Shown here: positions 62,024 through 64,000 of the stretch, in pieces
Layout of the letters: every line of letters starts with the position of its first letter
Position numbering within the stretch: the first letter of the stretch is position 1
Assembly: GCA_038850735.1 (NCBI GenBank)
Contig: JAWCLO010000001.1
Coordinates: 204,138 to 268,137, forward strand
Direction: 5' to 3'
Source: Methanomassiliicoccales archaeon
GTDB taxonomy: Archaea; Thermoplasmatota; Thermoplasmata; Methanomassiliicoccales; JACIVX01
Length of the DNA stretch: 64,000 bases
Notes under the pieces: generated by a model
Database searches by the model: none
What the model was told of the DNA's origin: nothing
Seen by the model: only the letters and a program-made list of their open reading frames with translations
Program-made: the position numbers and the translations under genes

Positions 62024-64000
62024 ATGACAGATCCAGTAGGTGCCGTGATGATCATTGGCGGAGGTATATCGGGTGTCCAAGCAGCACTCGACCTCGCCGA
62101 TTCAGGATTCAAAGTCTATCTTGTTGAAAAGAAGCCGAGTATCGGGGGAACCATGGCGCAACTCGACAAGACGTTCCCTACCAATGACTGTTCGATGTGC
62201 ATACTGGCGCCAAAACTTGTCGCCGCTGGGAGACATCACAATATCGAGCTTATCTGCAACGCCGATGTCGAGATGATCGATGGTGTCCCGGGTGACTTCA
62301 GGGTAACTCTAAAGAAGAGAACACTCAGGGTTGATGAAGAAAAATGTACCGGATGCGGTGTTTGCGCCGAAAAATGTCCGGTTGAAACCTATGACGAATA
62401 CAATGAGAAGATGAAGAAAAGAAAGGCGATCTATATCATGTATCCCCAGGCGGTTCCACTTGTTTATAGCATTGACAAGAATGTGTGCATAGGCTGTGGC
62501 GTGTGCGCAGAAGAGTGTAGGGCAAAGGCAGTGATTTACGACAAATCCGATGATGCCGTTGAAATTCCTGTCGGTGCGATTATTCTTGCACCGGGATTCG
62601 AAGAATTTGATGCAACATTGAAAAAGGAATATGGGTACGGCAATTACAAGAATGTAGTAACAAGCATTGAATTTGAACGCATGCTTAGCGCGTCCGGTCC
62701 ATATCTTGGAACGGTTATGAGACCTTCCGACGGCGAGGTGCCGAGGAAGATCGCATTTGTTCAATGCGTTGGTTCAAGAGACGAAACCGTGGGCAGGGTG
62801 TACTGCTCATCCGTATGTTGCATGTACGCGATCAAAGAAGCAATTATTGCGGGAGAGCATTCGGAAGATCTAGAGTCTCATATCTTCTTTATGGACATCA
62901 GAGCAGTTGGCAAGGAATTTGAGGATTACAGAGAAAGGGCTGAGAAAGAATACGGAATCAGGATTCACAGGGCGGCAAGAGTTGCATCAATTGAGGAGGA
63001 TCCTTCAACGAAGAATCTTATCGTAAGATACAGTGAAAATGGAAGGACTCTCAGCGATGAGTTTGACCTTGTGGTCTTATCTGTAGGACTAACGCCGTGC
63101 GTCGACGCCGAAAAACTCAGCCGCCGGCTTGGTTTTAAGCTCAATAAACATGGATTCTGCGAAACGGATCTTTATAACCCGTTGTCAACATCAAGAAGTG
63201 GGATCTTCGTAAGCGGATCGTTTGCATCTCCGAAGGACATTCCCACGACAGTTGCAGAGGCATCGGGTGCAGCTGCAAAAGCGGGTTCGCTTATCAGTCC
63301 AGCAAGGAACACACTTGTTACCGTTAAGGAATATCCACCGGAAATTGATGTCACCGGGCAGGAGCCGAGAATTGGCGTATTCGTCTGCCATTGCGGTATA
63401 AACATAGGTGGCGTTGTAAGGGTACCATCCATTGTTGAGTACGCTCGCAAGTTGCCTGGCGTAGTTTATGCAGAGGAGAACCTGTATACGTGCTCCTCAG
63501 ACACACAGGAAAGAATAAAGGAGAAAATTAAGGAGCACAAACTAAATCGTGTGGTAGTCGCCTCGTGCACGCCAAGAACCCACGAGCCACTCTTCCAAAA
63601 CACAATAAGGGAAGCTGGTCTCAACCCCTATCTTTTCGAGATGGCGAATATCCGAGATCAATGCTCATGGATTCACATGCACGAGCATGATAAAGCCACA
63701 AAGAAGGCGATGGATCTTGTGAGAATGGCAGTCGCAAAGGTGAGACTCGCGGAGCCCCTGAAAAAATTCAAATTACCAGTCAATCAGAATGCAGTTGTCA
63801 TCGGTGGCGGAATCGCTGGGATGACAGCGGCACTCGAAATAGCAGCTCAAGGATTTAATGTGCATTTGGTAGAAAAAGAAAATCATCTAGGTGGTAACTT
63901 CGCTCGACTTTATCTGCCTGAGGGCGGAAGGAGACCAAAAGAGGTCGTTGACGAACTGATCAGAAAGATAACTAGCTCAAGAAACATCACTGTACATCTT
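62024..64000 (+). CDS. hdrA: Double HdrA-type protein, copy 4 (runs off the window)
   Basis: The frame is open from ATG 62024, right after the mvhD3 stop and preceded by GGAGGTG, to the window end (659 codons). It repeats the hdrA2 plan: FAD site IIGGGISGVQAALDLADSG, QLDKTFPTNDCSMCIL near 47, CTGCGVCAEKCP and CIGCGVCAEECR clusters, then the HdrA N-terminal domain (IGVFVCHCGINIGG, CTPRTHEPLF) and the start of a second FAD site VIGGGIAGMTAALEIA. The C-terminal ferredoxin part should lie beyond the window. Exact 51-base and 37-base identities with hdrA2 suggest exchange between the copies. Confidence 0.92.
   Translation, partial: MTDPVGAVMIIGGGISGVQAALDLADSGFKVYLVEKKPSIGGTMAQLDKTFPTNDCSMCILAPKLVAAGRHHNIELICNADVEMIDGVPGDFRVTLKKRTLRVDEEKCTGCGVCAEKCPVETYDEYNEKMKKRKAIYIMYPQAVPLVYSIDKNVCIGCGVCAEECRAKAVIYDKSDDAVEIPVGAIILAPGFEEFDATLKKEYGYGNYKNVVTSIEFERMLSASGPYLGTVMRPSDGEVPRKIAFVQCVGSRDETVGRVYCSSVCCMYAIKEAIIAGEHSEDLESHIFFMDIRAVGKEFEDYRERAEKEYGIRIHRAARVASIEEDPSTKNLIVRYSENGRTLSDEFDLVVLSVGLTPCVDAEKLSRRLGFKLNKHGFCETDLYNPLSTSRSGIFVSGSFASPKDIPTTVAEASGAAAKAGSLISPARNTLVTVKEYPPEIDVTGQEPRIGVFVCHCGINIGGVVRVPSIVEYARKLPGVVYAEENLYTCSSDTQERIKEKIKEHKLNRVVVASCTPRTHEPLFQNTIREAGLNPYLFEMANIRDQCSWIHMHEHDKATKKAMDLVRMAVAKVRLAEPLKKFKLPVNQNAVVIGGGIAGMTAALEIAAQGFNVHLVEKENHLGGNFARLYLPEGGRRPKEVVDELIRKITSSRNITVHL

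Noticed and set aside
48999-64000. Taking the hdr genes as proof of methanogenesis
   Set aside because: No mcr, mtr or hydrogenase gene is present in the window, and HdrA/MvhD/HdrD homologues also serve in sulfate reduction, aromatic degradation and other metabolism.

Overview
The window is chromosomal DNA of an archaeon. The evidence is the archaeal-type S10/spc ribosomal operon (eL19, eL32, eS4, uL18, archaeal SecY, DUF106, Cbf5), the exosome superoperon (Rrp4/Rrp41/Rrp42, SBDS, proteasome alpha, RpoP, Pcc1, prefoldin beta), an archaeosine enzyme (RaSEA), H/ACA Cbf5 and methanogen-type Hpt. FtsZ, a helix-hairpin-helix extension on eL32 and a set of Hdr genes point to Euryarchaeota in the broad sense. 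I think a Thermoplasmatota lineage (a relative of Methanomassiliicoccales or an uncultured non-methanogen) is most likely, but the window alone does not prove this.

Layout. 1-3.0 kb: 3' part of glmS, then a membrane-spanning Cas4-like protein and a TPD/CDIN1-type nuclease. 3.3-7.2 kb: a zinc-ribbon membrane protein, a UPF0248 protein and a purine-salvage set (ade and two phosphoribosyltransferases). 7.2-10.7 kb: an ABC-2 exporter and a TctA/DUF112 permease. 10.7-17.2 kb: a complete, overlapping tryptophan operon on the minus strand (trpE-G-DC-F-B-A) with a trpD-trpC fusion. 17.4-18.3 kb: a decayed beta-CASP exonuclease gene. 18.4-34.2 kb: one long minus-strand ribosomal/secretion operon from rpl3 down to cmk and cbf5. 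35.0-40.9 kb: a small DUF5611-like protein, RaSEA, an FAD disulfide oxidoreductase paired with a MoaD/SAMP-like protein, TyrRS and a DHH phosphoesterase. 41.1-47.5 kb: exosome/proteasome superoperon headed by ftsZ. 47.6-48.3 kb: a RING-like multi-zinc-finger protein.

49.0-64.0 kb (runs off the end): a plus-strand operon of heterodisulfide-reductase-type genes, hdrA1-hdrC-hdrB-mvhD1-hdrA2(double)-mvhD2-hdrD-(Cys-repeat protein)-(43-aa Cys peptide)-hdrA3a-hdrA3b-mvhD3(wHTH)-hdrA4(double). Start and stop codons overlap almost throughout. It holds four HdrA-type units, three MvhD-type units and two HdrB-type modules, with no hydrogenase or formate dehydrogenase subunit in view. I infer a large soluble flavin/Fe-S electron-transfer or electron-bifurcating assembly whose electron donor and terminal acceptor are unknown. 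Its two small Cys-rich proteins match no family I recognise and are the best candidates for new biology here.

A second theme is start codons. trpB (CTG), a MoaD-like gene (ACG) and mvhD2 (ATA) are each best explained by a non-canonical start placed just after a strong Shine-Dalgarno sequence, so automatic callers will truncate them.
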